The notes under the pieces are model-generated. The model worked only from the letters and a program-made list of their open reading frames with translations, had not been told where the DNA came from and did not search any database. A stretch of 64,000 bases of DNA from assembly GCA_027014125.1 (NCBI GenBank), contig JALWEI010000028.1:33234-97233 (forward strand), written 5' to 3'. Position 1 is the stretch's first letter. Each line of letters starts with the position of its first letter. This document shows positions 34,074 through 43,256 of this stretch, one piece after another. A program made the translations under genes and the position numbers. The stretch comes from Acidilobaceae archaeon. Lineage in GTDB: Archaea > Thermoproteota > Thermoprotei_A > Sulfolobales > Acidilobaceae.

Positions 34074-35942
34074 ATGAAGATATGGGAGGTCATGAGGGAG
34101 CCACGGGTAAAGGTGCTGCCCAGAACACCGCTAGTAGCAGTGAGGGCACTATTCAGGGAGACCGAGGAGAGGGTCATACCCATAGTCAGGGACGAGAAGA
34201 GTGACAAGCTAGAGGGGTTCCTAACCAGGGTGGAGGCGATAATACCGACAAGTACAAAGTCAAACCTGAGAGCAGTGGATGTCGCGAGGGACTACCCAGT
34301 ACTCAAAATGAGCCAGGAGCTAGAGGAGGCGTATAGGGAGCTGGAGGAGCATGGGGTGTATGCAGCCCCAGTAGTCGATGAGGAGGGTAGGCTAGCCGGT
34401 GTCGTATCGCTCAGGGATATAATAGACGTGATGAGGAAGAGTGGGATCAAACCGAGGGCAGAAACCGTAGCAGAAGTCATGACCACAGAGGACCTAGACA
34501 AGTACATCGTAGAGATGGATGAGAGGATAAACAGGGTCTGGAGCAGGTTCGTCTACAGGGGTATCCCGGCCCTCGTAGTGGTTAGGAGCAAAAAGGAGCC
34601 CTACCCAGTGGGCATAATCACCCCGTACGACCTCATAAAGACGGGCAGGTGGAGGTTCCACAGGGAGATCAGGGCCGGGAAGATAGTCACTCCCGCCAAG
34701 GTAAAGAGGATAATGACCAGGGGAGCAGTTGTAGCGACACCAGACACCCGTATAGAGGATGTGGCAAAGATCATGGCAGAGAACGACTTCACCCTACTAC
34801 CAGTAGTAGACGAGGAAGGCAGGGTAATAGGAGTGGTCACGCAGGCAGACGTGGTGAAGGCGTACATAGAGGGAGCGAAGCCAGAGAGGAAGCCGGTAAA
34901 GCCGATACCGCCACCGGTAGAGGTGAGGGAAGAGGAGAGGGTAGAGTACAGGAGCACCCAGCAGATGCTACAAGAGGTCCTAGTAAAGCCCAAGGAGGAG
35001 GCCTACATAGAGCTCGGCCTGACGGCGGGCCAGATAGCCAGGAGCGAGATGCCTGCAATAACCATAAACGACACGGTGGAGCACGCGAGGAGGGAGATGC
35101 TCAGGAGGCGCACCAACTACCTGCTAGTAGTTGACGAGGCGGGCAGGATAGTTGGTGTAGTGAGCAAGTGGGGCATGCTAAGGGCGCTAGCACTCAAGGG
35201 CCCCCTATGGAGGCGCAGGGTCTACGACAAGTTCTTCATAGACCTAGTCATGGACAAGGTGATACCCAGGGTCAAGGCCAACGATCCCCTGGAGAACGTG
35301 GCACTAGCAATGCTATCAAACGGCTCAGAGGTTGCTATAGTAGAGGATGACGAGGGCAACACTATAGGGTTCATAACCAAGGACGACCTAGTCGATGCAT
35401 ACGCCAGGCACCAGCAGGGCAGGCTACTAGTGGAGAACATAATGTTCCCCGGAAGACTTGCGAAGGTACACCCACACCACTCACTAGCACATGTAGTCAA
35501 CAAGATGAAGACCCTAGGCCTAGACGCCCTAGTGGTGGCGGAGGGCAACAGGGTGCTAGGAGTAGTCTCGGCAAACCGGCTACCCTTCGTCGCCTACGAG
35601 GACGCGCTGACAGCGAGGAAGAGTAGGAGGCTGATATGGGTAAGAAAGCTGGTGAAGGCGGGCAGGAAAATGGGTAGGTACGTGAAGGTGGCCCCACTAG
35701 TAGCGGCTGACGCCATGGCAAGAACCGAGAGGACCCTCTCGCCAAAGGACGACGTCTTCAAGGCAATACAGGCATTCAAGGAGGAGAACGTGGACGGCCT
35801 ACCAGTAGTAAGCGACGACGGAGAGATACTAGGAGTAGTGACAAAGAACACGATACTAAGGGAGATGGCAAGACACGCCAGGGTAGAGGTGGAGAAGCCG
35901 GAGGAGGCTAAGACAGAATCCCCACGCCAAGGCCAACAATAG
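34074..35942 (+). CDS. eight-CBS-domain protein
   Basis: A 622-residue protein made of CBS motifs only, about eight of them. Their start segments are near residues 5, 67, 131, 209, 318, 389, 457 and 540 (for example VKRIMTRGAVV, VENIMFPGR, AADAMARTE). Closing strands have the form GVVSLRDIID, GVVTQADVV and GVVTKNTIL. CBS pairs bind adenosine nucleotides such as AMP, ATP or SAM. Four Bateman modules in one chain with no effector domain is unusual, and the partner is unknown. The ATG is preceded by GGTGGG at a 6-base spacing. The gene end overlaps the convergent membrane protein by 35 bases. Confidence 0.93.
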   Translation: MKIWEVMREPRVKVLPRTPLVAVRALFRETEERVIPIVRDEKSDKLEGFLTRVEAIIPTSTKSNLRAVDVARDYPVLKMSQELEEAYRELEEHGVYAAPVVDEEGRLAGVVSLRDIIDVMRKSGIKPRAETVAEVMTTEDLDKYIVEMDERINRVWSRFVYRGIPALVVVRSKKEPYPVGIITPYDLIKTGRWRFHREIRAGKIVTPAKVKRIMTRGAVVATPDTRIEDVAKIMAENDFTLLPVVDEEGRVIGVVTQADVVKAYIEGAKPERKPVKPIPPPVEVREEERVEYRSTQQMLQEVLVKPKEEAYIELGLTAGQIARSEMPAITINDTVEHARREMLRRRTNYLLVVDEAGRIVGVVSKWGMLRALALKGPLWRRRVYDKFFIDLVMDKVIPRVKANDPLENVALAMLSNGSEVAIVEDDEGNTIGFITKDDLVDAYARHQQGRLLVENIMFPGRLAKVHPHHSLAHVVNKMKTLGLDALVVAEGNRVLGVVSANRLPFVAYEDALTARKSRRLIWVRKLVKAGRKMGRYVKVAPLVAADAMARTERTLSPKDDVFKAIQAFKEENVDGLPVVSDDGEILGVVTKNTILREMARHARVEVEKPEEAKTESPRQGQQ

Positions 35943-36579
35943 TCATAACAGTAAGACTCCTAAACGCCTCTATAAACCCATAAGTCCTAAGCCTAACCCC
36001 CAGATCCCATCCCAAAACACGGACGACAAGCCTAAGGACAACATCAACGAGAAGAACAAGGCCAGCAAGCCTAGCCCCGGTAAGGATAAGAGTAACACCA
36101 TAAACAAAAACACCGGCCCCAGAGGCAACCTCCAGCCCATAGGGGCTGGATCCATAAATCCTCCTATAGGCCATACCGGAAGCCATCATAGCATACAACG
36201 GGGGCAAAGCGGAGACCCAGGGAGTCTCCGAGGCGAGTGCCAAGAGGCCCCCAGGCAGCGCTACCAAGCCTGCCCCGGTTACATACCTCAACGTGCCCCC
36301 ACGCAGGGTGGCATAGAATAGCGGGGGGAACAAGACTAGGGGGGCCAAGGAGTAGGGCAGATGCAGGGCAACCAGGGGGAGGAACATTAGGGACACAATG
36401 CCGATACAATACAGCCTAACCCGGGACGGGTTAGCCATAAACAATGAGGCGAGAGACCCTACAAGCCCCAAGACCACGTCAGGCCCTAGCCTAGGCATAG
36501 ACAAGAGGCCCATAACCATAGACGCTACCCATACCCCATAAACTCCCCCCTCCCTCGGCTTAGAGAAGCCACACCGCAC
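35908..36579 (-). CDS. hypothetical multi-span membrane protein
   Basis: A protein of about 220 residues with six or seven predicted membrane helices (segments such as VVLGLVGSLASLFMA, IVSLMFLPLVALHL and SLAPLVLFPPLFYA). I do not recognise the family. The reading frame stays open into tRNA-Ser, but a TTTATAC box at 36636-36642 puts the transcript start near 36612. I therefore use a GTG at about 36579 (another GTG directly precedes it). A start at ATG 36519 would keep all helices but the first few residues. The start is uncertain by about 60 bases. Confidence 0.55.
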   Translation of the reverse strand: MRCGFSKPREGGVYGVWVASMVMGLLSMPRLGPDVVLGLVGSLASLFMANPSRVRLYCIGIVSLMFLPLVALHLPYSLAPLVLFPPLFYATLRGGTLRYVTGAGLVALPGGLLALASETPWVSALPPLYAMMASGMAYRRIYGSSPYGLEVASGAGVFVYGVTLILTGARLAGLVLLVDVVLRLVVRVLGWDLGVRLRTYGFIEAFRSLTVMTIVGLGVGILS

Positions 36580-36644
36580 CACAGCCCCCCAGCACCCCAA
36601 GGCCGGGGAGGCGATATGAGGACGCGTACAGCCAAGTATAAACA

Positions 36645-36732
36645 TGGCGCCGGGGGCGGGATTCGAACCCGCGCGCCCCAGAGGGGCAACGGGTCTCCAG
36701 CCCGTCCCCTTGGACCGCTCGGGCACCCCGGC
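36645..36732 (-). tRNA. tRNA-Ser(GGA)
   Basis: Acceptor GCCGGGG/CCCCGGC with discriminator G and an encoded CCA. Anticodon stem ACGGG/CCCGT with loop CTGGAGA gives anticodon GGA. The long variable arm GCCCC-TCT-GGGGC is the class II mark of serine tRNAs. T arm CGGG-TTCGAAT-CCCG. Total 88 nt with CCA and no intron. Confidence 0.96.
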
Positions 36733-36778
36733 ACCAGGAAGGGGGTATTACCATAGGCCTCTTAATTTCTTGCGGGCT

Positions 36779-37210
36779 CTACGGCACCACTAGCACATCC
36801 CTAGGAGACCTCTCGACAACCTTCCTAGCAACACTACCCATAAGCATCCGCTCAAGCCTAGACAGGCTCCTCCGCCCAACCACTACCAAGTCATAACCGG
36901 ACTCCACCAGCTCCAGCAGGACCTCGCCCGGATCACCCTGGTACACCTCGTAGGTGACGGTAACCCCGTACTCGCTGGAGAGCCTAGAGGCGATCTCCCT
37001 AAGCCTCTCACGAGCAGCCTCGGCAAGCGGGGAAGTGTCGAGGACCTCCGGCGTCATGAGCTCGCCGAGGATGACTGTGGAGGGAGGAACCACAGTCGCC
37101 AGGTGAACACTGGCCCCATGGAGCCTGGCTAGCTCGCAAGCCCTCCTAGCAGCCCTAAGGGACTGCTCAGACCCGTCGAACCCGACAAGGATGCTCTTAT
37201 AGATAGCCAT
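36779..37210 (-). CDS. universal stress protein (UspA family)
   Basis: A 143-residue alpha/beta protein. The N-terminus ILVGFDGSEQSLRAARRACELA gives the first strand and nucleotide-contact Asp. The nucleotide motif near the end reads VVVGRRSLSRLERMLMGSVARKV and is the G-x2-(G)-type loop with the final SVA. This suggests an ATP-binding subtype, though the second Gly of the canonical motif is replaced by Ser. Usp proteins bind ATP or other ligands in stress. It is divergent from the structured region at 37.27 kb. Confidence 0.88.
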   Translation of the reverse strand: MAIYKSILVGFDGSEQSLRAARRACELARLHGASVHLATVVPPSTVILGELMTPEVLDTSPLAEAARERLREIASRLSSEYGVTVTYEVYQGDPGEVLLELVESGYDLVVVGRRSLSRLERMLMGSVARKVVERSPRDVLVVP

Positions 37211-37270
37211 GCAACAGGCACCCCTATGATATTAACCTAAAGCCCCAGGCTATTATACTACCCTCTAAGA

Positions 37271-37431
37271 GGGCGGGGCCCGGTGAGAGGCGTCACGGCA
37301 CTGAGCATAGAGGTGCTGATGGCTCGTGATAGCGAGGGCCCCGCCCCTCGTGTGGGTGCTGGGGATGAAGAGATTGAGGTAGCCCGACCACGGGTAGGGG
37401 TGACGACGTTATCCCCGTCAGACCCGGCTAC
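37271..37431 (+). ncRNA. candidate structured RNA or 5' leader (unassigned)
   Basis: A perfect 11-base-pair stem (GGGCGGGGCCC 37271-37281 with 37336-37346) encloses three small hairpins: GTGA/TCAC (37283/37293), GCAC/GTGC (37298/37313) and CTCG/CGAG (37323/37333). A second stem GTAGCC/GGCTAC (37379-37384 with 37426-37431) follows. A TATA-like CTATTATA lies at 37250-37257, which would start transcription near the first stem. The part GCTGATGGCTC (37315-37325), directly after a hairpin, is as in the 3' part of fluoride riboswitches. The matching 5' loop and pseudoknot are poor, and no CrcB gene follows. It may be a leader of the gene at 37438 or a free RNA. Confidence 0.4.
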
Positions 37432-37437
37432 GAGGGG

Positions 37438-37932
37438 ATGGATGTGAGGTGCAGGAGCTACCTGGTGCTACAGGCATACGTGCCGCTGAGGGTGAGCATG
37501 CCAAGGGTACTCCACGGGATCGAGAAGATCAGGGGCTCCAGGATAGTGTCTGTGAACGAGGAGTCTAGGAGGATCGTGGCCAGCCTTCCAGGGAGGAGCG
37601 TGGGCAAGGTACTCAGCATGTGCATGGACACCCTAGAGGGGTGCATGGTAGAGGTGAAGTATTCATGCAGGATCCACTGCCTCAGGAAGCTGGCATCACT
37701 CGGCTTCCACATAACAGGTAAGATAGGATACGGGGTGGTTGACGGGAGGATAGTAGAGGTAGAGGAGGCTAAGGCTGGCGTGAGGGTGAAGATAGGAAGG
37801 AGGACAAGCATGGCCAGGGTGAGGCCCCCGGTACCCCCATCCATGTTCCTACTCGATCCCAGAGAGGCGGAGAGGGTCCTACAGGAGTCCAGCGGCATCC
37901 TAGGGAGGCTAGGTGAGGCTTGTAATGGCTGA
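37438..37932 (+). CDS. hypothetical protein
   Basis: A 164-residue protein of unknown function. It starts with a basic, Cys-containing stretch (DVRCRSYLVLQAYVPLRVSM), followed by alternating strands and helices (ILHGIEKIRG-like VLHGIEKIRGSRIVSV, then LGFHITGKIGYGVV). Cysteines occur singly and in CRIHC. The C-terminus is a helix (DPREAERVLQESSGILGRL). No membrane segment or known motif is visible. It lies just after the structured region at 37.27-37.43 kb and overlaps the next gene by 8 bases, so the three belong together. Confidence 0.6.
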   Translation: MDVRCRSYLVLQAYVPLRVSMPRVLHGIEKIRGSRIVSVNEESRRIVASLPGRSVGKVLSMCMDTLEGCMVEVKYSCRIHCLRKLASLGFHITGKIGYGVVDGRIVEVEEAKAGVRVKIGRRTSMARVRPPVPPSMFLLDPREAERVLQESSGILGRLGEACNG

Positions 37933-39220
37933 GGCGGAGTCCTCCATATTCATAGTGAGGATGCTAGTAGGCCTGCTAGGAGGCGTCCTAGTGGGCCTTG
38001 AGAGGGAGAGGGCACAGTCGGCTAGGAGAGGGGGAAAGTCCGGGTCGGTGCCCGGTATGAGGACCTTCGGCCTCGTAGCCCTCTACGGGGCATTATCATC
38101 CTATATAGCAGGGCCGGGGGGAGGCGGGTCGATATTCCTAGTGGTATCCGTCCTACCAGTACTGGCATTCATAATGCTCTACGCTTACACAAGGATGCTA
38201 AAGCAGAGGATCCTCGGGATAACAACGTATATAGTGATGCTGAACACGTTCCTCATCGGGACACTGGCTGGCATGGGGCTCATACTAGAGTCCGTATCCA
38301 TATCAGTGCTGGTCACACTCCTGCTCGCCCTGAAGACGCCGGCGGAGAGGATAGCGTCGTCGATAGACTATGCAGAGCTGATAGCTATGCTAGAGGTAGC
38401 GGCGCTATTCCTCATCATAGGCCCAATAGTATCGACCATGCCCCCCATACTGGGAGTAGTAGACCTGATGAAGGCCTACCTATTCTTCTCCATGGTGATA
38501 GCGCTATCATTCACAAGCTACACGGCGGCGAGGATATGGGGGGCCCGGGGCCTAGTATACTCGGCGCTCCTAGGCAGCATAGTCAGTAGTGAGGCGATGA
38601 TCAGCGCAATAACCAGGTCGATATCAGGGATGAGTGGGGAGGCGAGGAGGAGGCTACTATCATCCCTAGTACCGATAGTCATAGGGGTAATGCAGGTGAA
38701 GACAGCGGTTCTAATAGCAGTCGCCCTATACCTCTTCGGGGGCCCGGGAGCTCTCCAGGGGCTTGTACTAGTAGCCCCCCTAGCAGCCATATCAGCAGTT
38801 GTCGTGTATATCAACTACCTCAGAGGAGCCTCGGGGGATGTCAGCATAACCGTGGAGAGTCCGCTTAGCTGGAGCACCGCAGCCAAGAGCGCCCTGGCAT
38901 ACCTAGTCCTCACACTAGCCTCCACACTCGTAGCCAAGACAGGGCTGGACCAGACGCTCCTAGTCCTAGGCCTCGTCGGCGGGCTTGTCAATGCGACCGC
39001 TACCATACTAGGCATAGCCTCGGTCCTAGGCAGCGTGGGGATATGCACCGCAATGTCTAGCATGATCCTGGCGGTAGCCACGGCAACCCTCAACAAGCCG
39101 CTCTATGCCGAGTACAAGACACTAGGACCCGGTGAGAGGAGGATCCTGTGGATGTGGAGCATCGCTATGGCACTAGTACCCCTAGCCCTGGCAGTAGCAG
39201 CAGCGCTGGGGACGTGCTAG
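37925..39220 (+). CDS. MgtC/SapB-type membrane protein (DUF4010 family)
   Basis: A 431-residue membrane protein. The N-terminal domain holds MgtC-type features: RMLVGLLGGVLVGLERERAQSAR near residues 10-31 and PGMRTFGLVALYGALSSYI. The remainder, with about 10 helices, matches the DUF4010 layout (LVYSALLGSIVSSEAMISAI near 205). MgtC proteins act in magnesium or phosphate stress; the role of this fusion is not known. I chose the ATG at 37925, which has GGTGAGG 6 bases upstream. The gene overlaps its upstream neighbour by 8 bases. Confidence 0.85.
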   Translation: MAEAESSIFIVRMLVGLLGGVLVGLERERAQSARRGGKSGSVPGMRTFGLVALYGALSSYIAGPGGGGSIFLVVSVLPVLAFIMLYAYTRMLKQRILGITTYIVMLNTFLIGTLAGMGLILESVSISVLVTLLLALKTPAERIASSIDYAELIAMLEVAALFLIIGPIVSTMPPILGVVDLMKAYLFFSMVIALSFTSYTAARIWGARGLVYSALLGSIVSSEAMISAITRSISGMSGEARRRLLSSLVPIVIGVMQVKTAVLIAVALYLFGGPGALQGLVLVAPLAAISAVVVYINYLRGASGDVSITVESPLSWSTAAKSALAYLVLTLASTLVAKTGLDQTLLVLGLVGGLVNATATILGIASVLGSVGICTAMSSMILAVATATLNKPLYAEYKTLGPGERRILWMWSIAMALVPLALAVAAALGTC

Positions 39221-39277
39221 CCCCCCGGGACCCATATATATCCGGGCCCGGGCCCCGGTGGTAGAGGTGGAGCCGGG

Positions 39278-39544
39278 TTGGCAGAGGCTAGGGTACTCGT
39301 GGGAAGCAGGGGCAGCGTAGAGGAGTATGTGTTACAGCTAATAGTGGAGTTTAACCGGGGGGTTAACAGGGTCGTGTTGACCGCATTCAACGATAACATG
39401 TGCAAGCTGGCCGACGTCTATGCAGGCCTCAAGGAGAGGCTAGGGGACAGGGTTAGGATCGAGGCTGGCTCCACCGGGACCAAGAGGGAGAGGGGCAGGA
39501 GGAGGCTCTACCTGGAGCTCACGGTCGTATACGACCCGGTCTAA
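39278..39544 (+). CDS. alba: DNA/RNA-binding protein Alba
   Basis: An 88-residue chromatin protein. The Alba fold is visible in VLVGSRGSVEEYVLQLIVEFNRGVNRVVLTAFNDNMCKLADVY (here in pieces: VLVGSRGSVEEY, FNRGVNRVVLTAF) and the loop RRRLYLELTVVYD. The TTG start has GAGGTGGAG upstream. The usual acetylated Lys-Lys pair near the start is absent from this copy, so it may be an Alba2-type paralogue. The 4-base end overlap with reverse gyrase makes the two tail to tail. Confidence 0.85.
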   Translation: MAEARVLVGSRGSVEEYVLQLIVEFNRGVNRVVLTAFNDNMCKLADVYAGLKERLGDRVRIEAGSTGTKRERGRRRLYLELTVVYDPV

Positions 39545-42500
39545 GCCTCAACCCCGACACTCTCGCCGGTAGCCCCGTGCTCCATGATGCCGGTTACCCT
39601 ATCTAGTAGCGATGCTAGGATCCTGAACCCGGCCTCGGGGGCTGCCTCTACCAGGTCCAGCTCCTCCTCCAGCCTCCTGCTGGTCTCCACTGTTACCAGG
39701 TCCCTGAAGTTCTCGACTAGGTAGTTGTACACCTCTATACCGGTCTTGGTGGGTACTATGTACTTCATCCTCTTACTCTCTATGACATACCCGTGCCTCC
39801 TATTAGCCTCTATAGCGCTGGCATACGTGCTGGGCCTCCCTATGCCGTGCTCCTTCATAAGCCTCACCAGGTCCCCGCTCCTGTAGAGGGACACCAGGCT
39901 GGACCTGTAGACCTTGGATGAGGCCACCCTAAGCGTGTGCCCAGGCCCCAAGTCCTCAGCCCACTCGGCAACCTCCACGGGATACACTGTGTAGAAGCCC
40001 GGCTCCAGGAGCCTGGATACCATGGTGTCCTCTACCAGCTCGCCCGCGACTTCCCATGTCACCCTAGAGACCCTGACCCTGGCCTTGCTCATCTGGCTGG
40101 CTATGAACCTCCTAAATATCATGTCATATAGCATGATGTGGAGCCTAGTCAGCTTAATCGGTGCCTTAATGGTGCCGTCTAGTATAGCCTTCTCGAGGTC
40201 CACAGCGTCCAGGGGCCTGGTGGGCCTTATGGCCTCATGGGCTCCGCCCTCCCCCCACGGCCTACCTGTATAGAGCCCACCGAGGCCCCTGGAGTCGAGG
40301 TACTGCTTAGCTATGGCCATACCCGTGGGGGACACCCTGGTGGAGTCGGTCCTATGGTAGGTTATCAGCCCGGACTCGAATAGGTCCTGGGCTAGCTTCA
40401 TAACAGTGTTGGCTGAGAGCCTTAGCCTGGCGGAGGCCTCGTAGACTAGGGTGTCTGTGGTGTAGGGAGGGGGTGGGCTCCTCTCTTCCTCAATCCTGGA
40501 TACCGATGATACTGTTACCTGGCTAGTTGCAGCGGCTTCCTTGGCCTTCTCTCTGTCCCTTGTGAATAATCGTATCCTCCACCCGTTCTCTATGGTGATG
40601 ACTACCCTGTAGCCCCTAGTATCCCTCCACTCCTTGTACCTATCCACGACCCATCCTAGCACGGGGGTTTGCACTCTGCCAGCGCCGAGCCACCTCTTCC
40701 CGTACTTGAGCCATAGGTGGTTGCTGAGGGAGAATCCTATCCACCTGTCGGCTATCCTCCTTACCATCTGCGCGGTTACCTGGTTCTCGTCTATCCTGGT
40801 CTTGCCCCTTAGCGCCTCGAATACGGCTGTCCTTGTAACCTCGTGGAACTTGGCCCTCCATATGTTGCTGTTGTAGGGCTTGAGTGCCAGGTATATGTCC
40901 CATGCTATCTTCTCCCCTTCCCTGTCCGGGTCCGTCGCTATCACTACCTCGTCGACCTCTAGGGCCAGCTTCCTGAGCCTAGATATGGAGGTGCTTGAGT
41001 CGAGTAGCGATGTGGAGCCACACCTGGGGCATGGTCCTCTGCCAGCGAATGTATAGCCGCATGATGTGCACCTCTTTATAGTGTCGTAGACCGGCCTGAA
41101 CGTCGAGCCCCCCGTGTGCACCCCGTATACGCTGCCCTCCTCGTCTATGGCTAGGTCGAACATGTGGCCCCGGGACGCGGTGATCGACATGAGGTAGACG
41201 GTGCCCGACTCCTCGTCCATCACCGCGGTCTCATAGATCCTGCCCCTACCGTCGACCCTCTTCGAGGGTCTTCCCCAGAACCATGATATGGTCCTAGCCT
41301 TGGTGGGTGACTCTACTATTAGTAGTATACTCTTCACGTTGACCCTCCTACCCTTGCCCCTCCTAGTCTCCTCCACCCTAGCCATCACGTCTCCCAGGTC
41401 CACCTCGCCCAGGGGCTTCAGGGTTGAGGAGGTGTACCAGGACAGCCTCTCCCCTAGGGCCCGGATCCTATCCTCTACGGTCTCAACGATCACGCTCAGG
41501 CCTAGGGTCATCACGCCCCTATGGAGCCTGCTAGTCCTACCGCTAGCCTGTATATAGGTGGGGGCGTCTGGGACCACCGCGTACACGCCGTCGGGGCCCC
41601 TCTCATATACTATAGAGCCGACGACGATGCTCCCCCCTAGCATAGCCTCAAGCCAGGAGTAGGCCCTGGAGGCTGAGGACCTAACCTCCTCGGCCAGCTC
41701 CCCCAGCGGCCCATCAGCCTCTATCCTACCCCTCACCGCCAGGCCCACGAGCCTCGGGTCGGGCACCTTGTCTAGCAGATCCTTGATCCTCCTTGCAGAC
41801 TCCCCAGCCCACTCTACTCCCTCATCGGACATGTAGAGTAGGAGGCGTAGGAGCCTCCTGGGGCTGAGGAGCGCCTCCTGGGCCCTAACCCTAGAGCCTG
41901 GGATGCCTAGGAATATCGCGTATCTAACCCTCTCCGGCAGGTCTAGGCCCCTCACGAGGACCCCGTACCTGGACGCTACCCCGACTATAACATCAACCTC
42001 GCCGCCGGCCATCTTCTCCACTGCCCTCCTAGACGAGGTTACCGCCTGTGCAACCCTGACCCCGTCCCTGGCAAGCCTCTCGGCGACAATCCTAGCGTGG
42101 GGCTTACCGTAGACCTGGCTAACGAATACTATCCCACCGGGGCCCAGCCTCCTGACTAGGCCCAGGACCTCGCTGTAGGGGTCCCCTGTTATGGTGTAGG
42201 TGTCGACCACGTTCCTCATATAATCGGTGCCCCCGCCCACCTCGAAGCCTAGGAGCTCCTTGAAGACGAGGTGCTTGACGCCGCGGGGCCTCCCGGTTGC
42301 AGAGGCTATGACTAGCTGGGAGAACGCCTTGGGCGTGAAGGACCTCAGGAGGGCCTCGTACTCCACTATCCTACCCTTGATCCTCTCCACAACATGCTCC
42401 CTACCGGAGGCGAGGGCAGAGTATAGCTTCAGCTTGGCGTCTACAAGCTTGTAGGCGGTCTCCACTACATCCTCGGGTATGCCCATAAGCGTTAGTACCC

Positions 42501-43170
42501 TGTCAATGTTCCTACTATTCCTCAGTATACTGTCCACGTCGTCCACGATCACCAGGTTGAACGGGGAGTGCGGCTCCAGGGCCTGGAACCTCCTCTGTAG
42601 GAAGCCCGTGGTAACTACCGCTACACTGAAGCGGCCCTCCTCAATCCTCGCTAGCGCCTCCTCCCTGGCCCTCCTACCCATGCTAGAGTAGTAGTACGCC
42701 ACCCCCTGCCCCAGGATCGACTCGATCCTGGAGGCGGTCTGCCTAACCAGGTTCTCGGTGGGGGACAGGTAGAGGACCCTCCAGCCCCTCCCCTCCACCC
42801 TGAACCCGGTGTACACGCTGAGGAGGGTAGACTTCCCTACCCCGGTGGGGGCTATGATCGCCATGCTATCCCCCATGAGGAGGCGCCTAGCCCAGCTCCT
42901 CTGGGCGCTCCACGGCCTCATGCCAACCTTTGATACGAAGTACTCCTCGAACCTCCTATACTCGGCCTCGAGCATGTAGAGCCATCCATACCCCCTCAGG
43001 GCCCCCCGGCTCCTCAGCTGCTCTGCAACCTCCTCCACGCTACCCGGGGAGGCCCTGGGTAGGCAGGAGCGGCATGGGAGCCCCTCTGCGAGCCTATCAG
43101 CCCCTATCGGCCCCCCACAGTTAGGACACATCCCCCTGTATACCGGCGTTATCCATCCTGGCAACTCCAT
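39541..43170 (-). CDS. rgy: reverse gyrase
   Basis: A 1209-residue enzyme that introduces positive supercoils and is the hallmark of hyperthermophiles. The N-terminal zinc finger is CPNCGG and CRSC. The helicase-like half has Walker A APTGVGKSTLL (about 108), DDVD at motif II and a Q-type arginine motif near the TSRLHRG segment. The topoisomerase IA half begins with IVESPTKARTISWFWG (about 625). It has a second zinc finger (CTSCGYTF, CPRCGS), the acidic DPDREGEKIAWDIY, and the active tyrosine in GLITYHRTDSTRVS (about 945). I chose the ATG at 43170, with GGTGGGGG directly before it. The GTG at 43179 would add three residues. Confidence 0.97.
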   Translation of the reverse strand: MELPGWITPVYRGMCPNCGGPIGADRLAEGLPCRSCLPRASPGSVEEVAEQLRSRGALRGYGWLYMLEAEYRRFEEYFVSKVGMRPWSAQRSWARRLLMGDSMAIIAPTGVGKSTLLSVYTGFRVEGRGWRVLYLSPTENLVRQTASRIESILGQGVAYYYSSMGRRAREEALARIEEGRFSVAVVTTGFLQRRFQALEPHSPFNLVIVDDVDSILRNSRNIDRVLTLMGIPEDVVETAYKLVDAKLKLYSALASGREHVVERIKGRIVEYEALLRSFTPKAFSQLVIASATGRPRGVKHLVFKELLGFEVGGGTDYMRNVVDTYTITGDPYSEVLGLVRRLGPGGIVFVSQVYGKPHARIVAERLARDGVRVAQAVTSSRRAVEKMAGGEVDVIVGVASRYGVLVRGLDLPERVRYAIFLGIPGSRVRAQEALLSPRRLLRLLLYMSDEGVEWAGESARRIKDLLDKVPDPRLVGLAVRGRIEADGPLGELAEEVRSSASRAYSWLEAMLGGSIVVGSIVYERGPDGVYAVVPDAPTYIQASGRTSRLHRGVMTLGLSVIVETVEDRIRALGERLSWYTSSTLKPLGEVDLGDVMARVEETRRGKGRRVNVKSILLIVESPTKARTISWFWGRPSKRVDGRGRIYETAVMDEESGTVYLMSITASRGHMFDLAIDEEGSVYGVHTGGSTFRPVYDTIKRCTSCGYTFAGRGPCPRCGSTSLLDSSTSISRLRKLALEVDEVVIATDPDREGEKIAWDIYLALKPYNSNIWRAKFHEVTRTAVFEALRGKTRIDENQVTAQMVRRIADRWIGFSLSNHLWLKYGKRWLGAGRVQTPVLGWVVDRYKEWRDTRGYRVVITIENGWRIRLFTRDREKAKEAAATSQVTVSSVSRIEEERSPPPPYTTDTLVYEASARLRLSANTVMKLAQDLFESGLITYHRTDSTRVSPTGMAIAKQYLDSRGLGGLYTGRPWGEGGAHEAIRPTRPLDAVDLEKAILDGTIKAPIKLTRLHIMLYDMIFRRFIASQMSKARVRVSRVTWEVAGELVEDTMVSRLLEPGFYTVYPVEVAEWAEDLGPGHTLRVASSKVYRSSLVSLYRSGDLVRLMKEHGIGRPSTYASAIEANRRHGYVIESKRMKYIVPTKTGIEVYNYLVENFRDLVTVETSRRLEEELDLVEAAPEAGFRILASLLDRVTGIMEHGATGESVGVEA

Positions 43171-43256
43171 AACCCCCACCGGGACTCTTCTACCCTCCCT
43201 GGTGGGGATGGTTAGGAGCCCTGGCGGGGTTGAGGAGGGGGAGGCCTGGTGTTACT

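Noticed and set aside
35908..36726. Membrane protein gene starting inside tRNA-Ser
   Set aside because: The frame crosses the tRNA, and a TATA box after the tRNA implies a later start.
37271..37350. Firm assignment as a fluoride riboswitch
   Set aside because: Only the 3' GCTGATGGCTC part fits. The 5' loop and pseudoknot pairing do not, and no CrcB or fluoride exporter follows.
37271..37431. RNase P RNA
   Set aside because: The ACCCGGCTA-like end recalls the RNase P 3' region, but the conserved GAGGAAAGTCC and ACAGAAA segments are missing and the length is far too short for type A.
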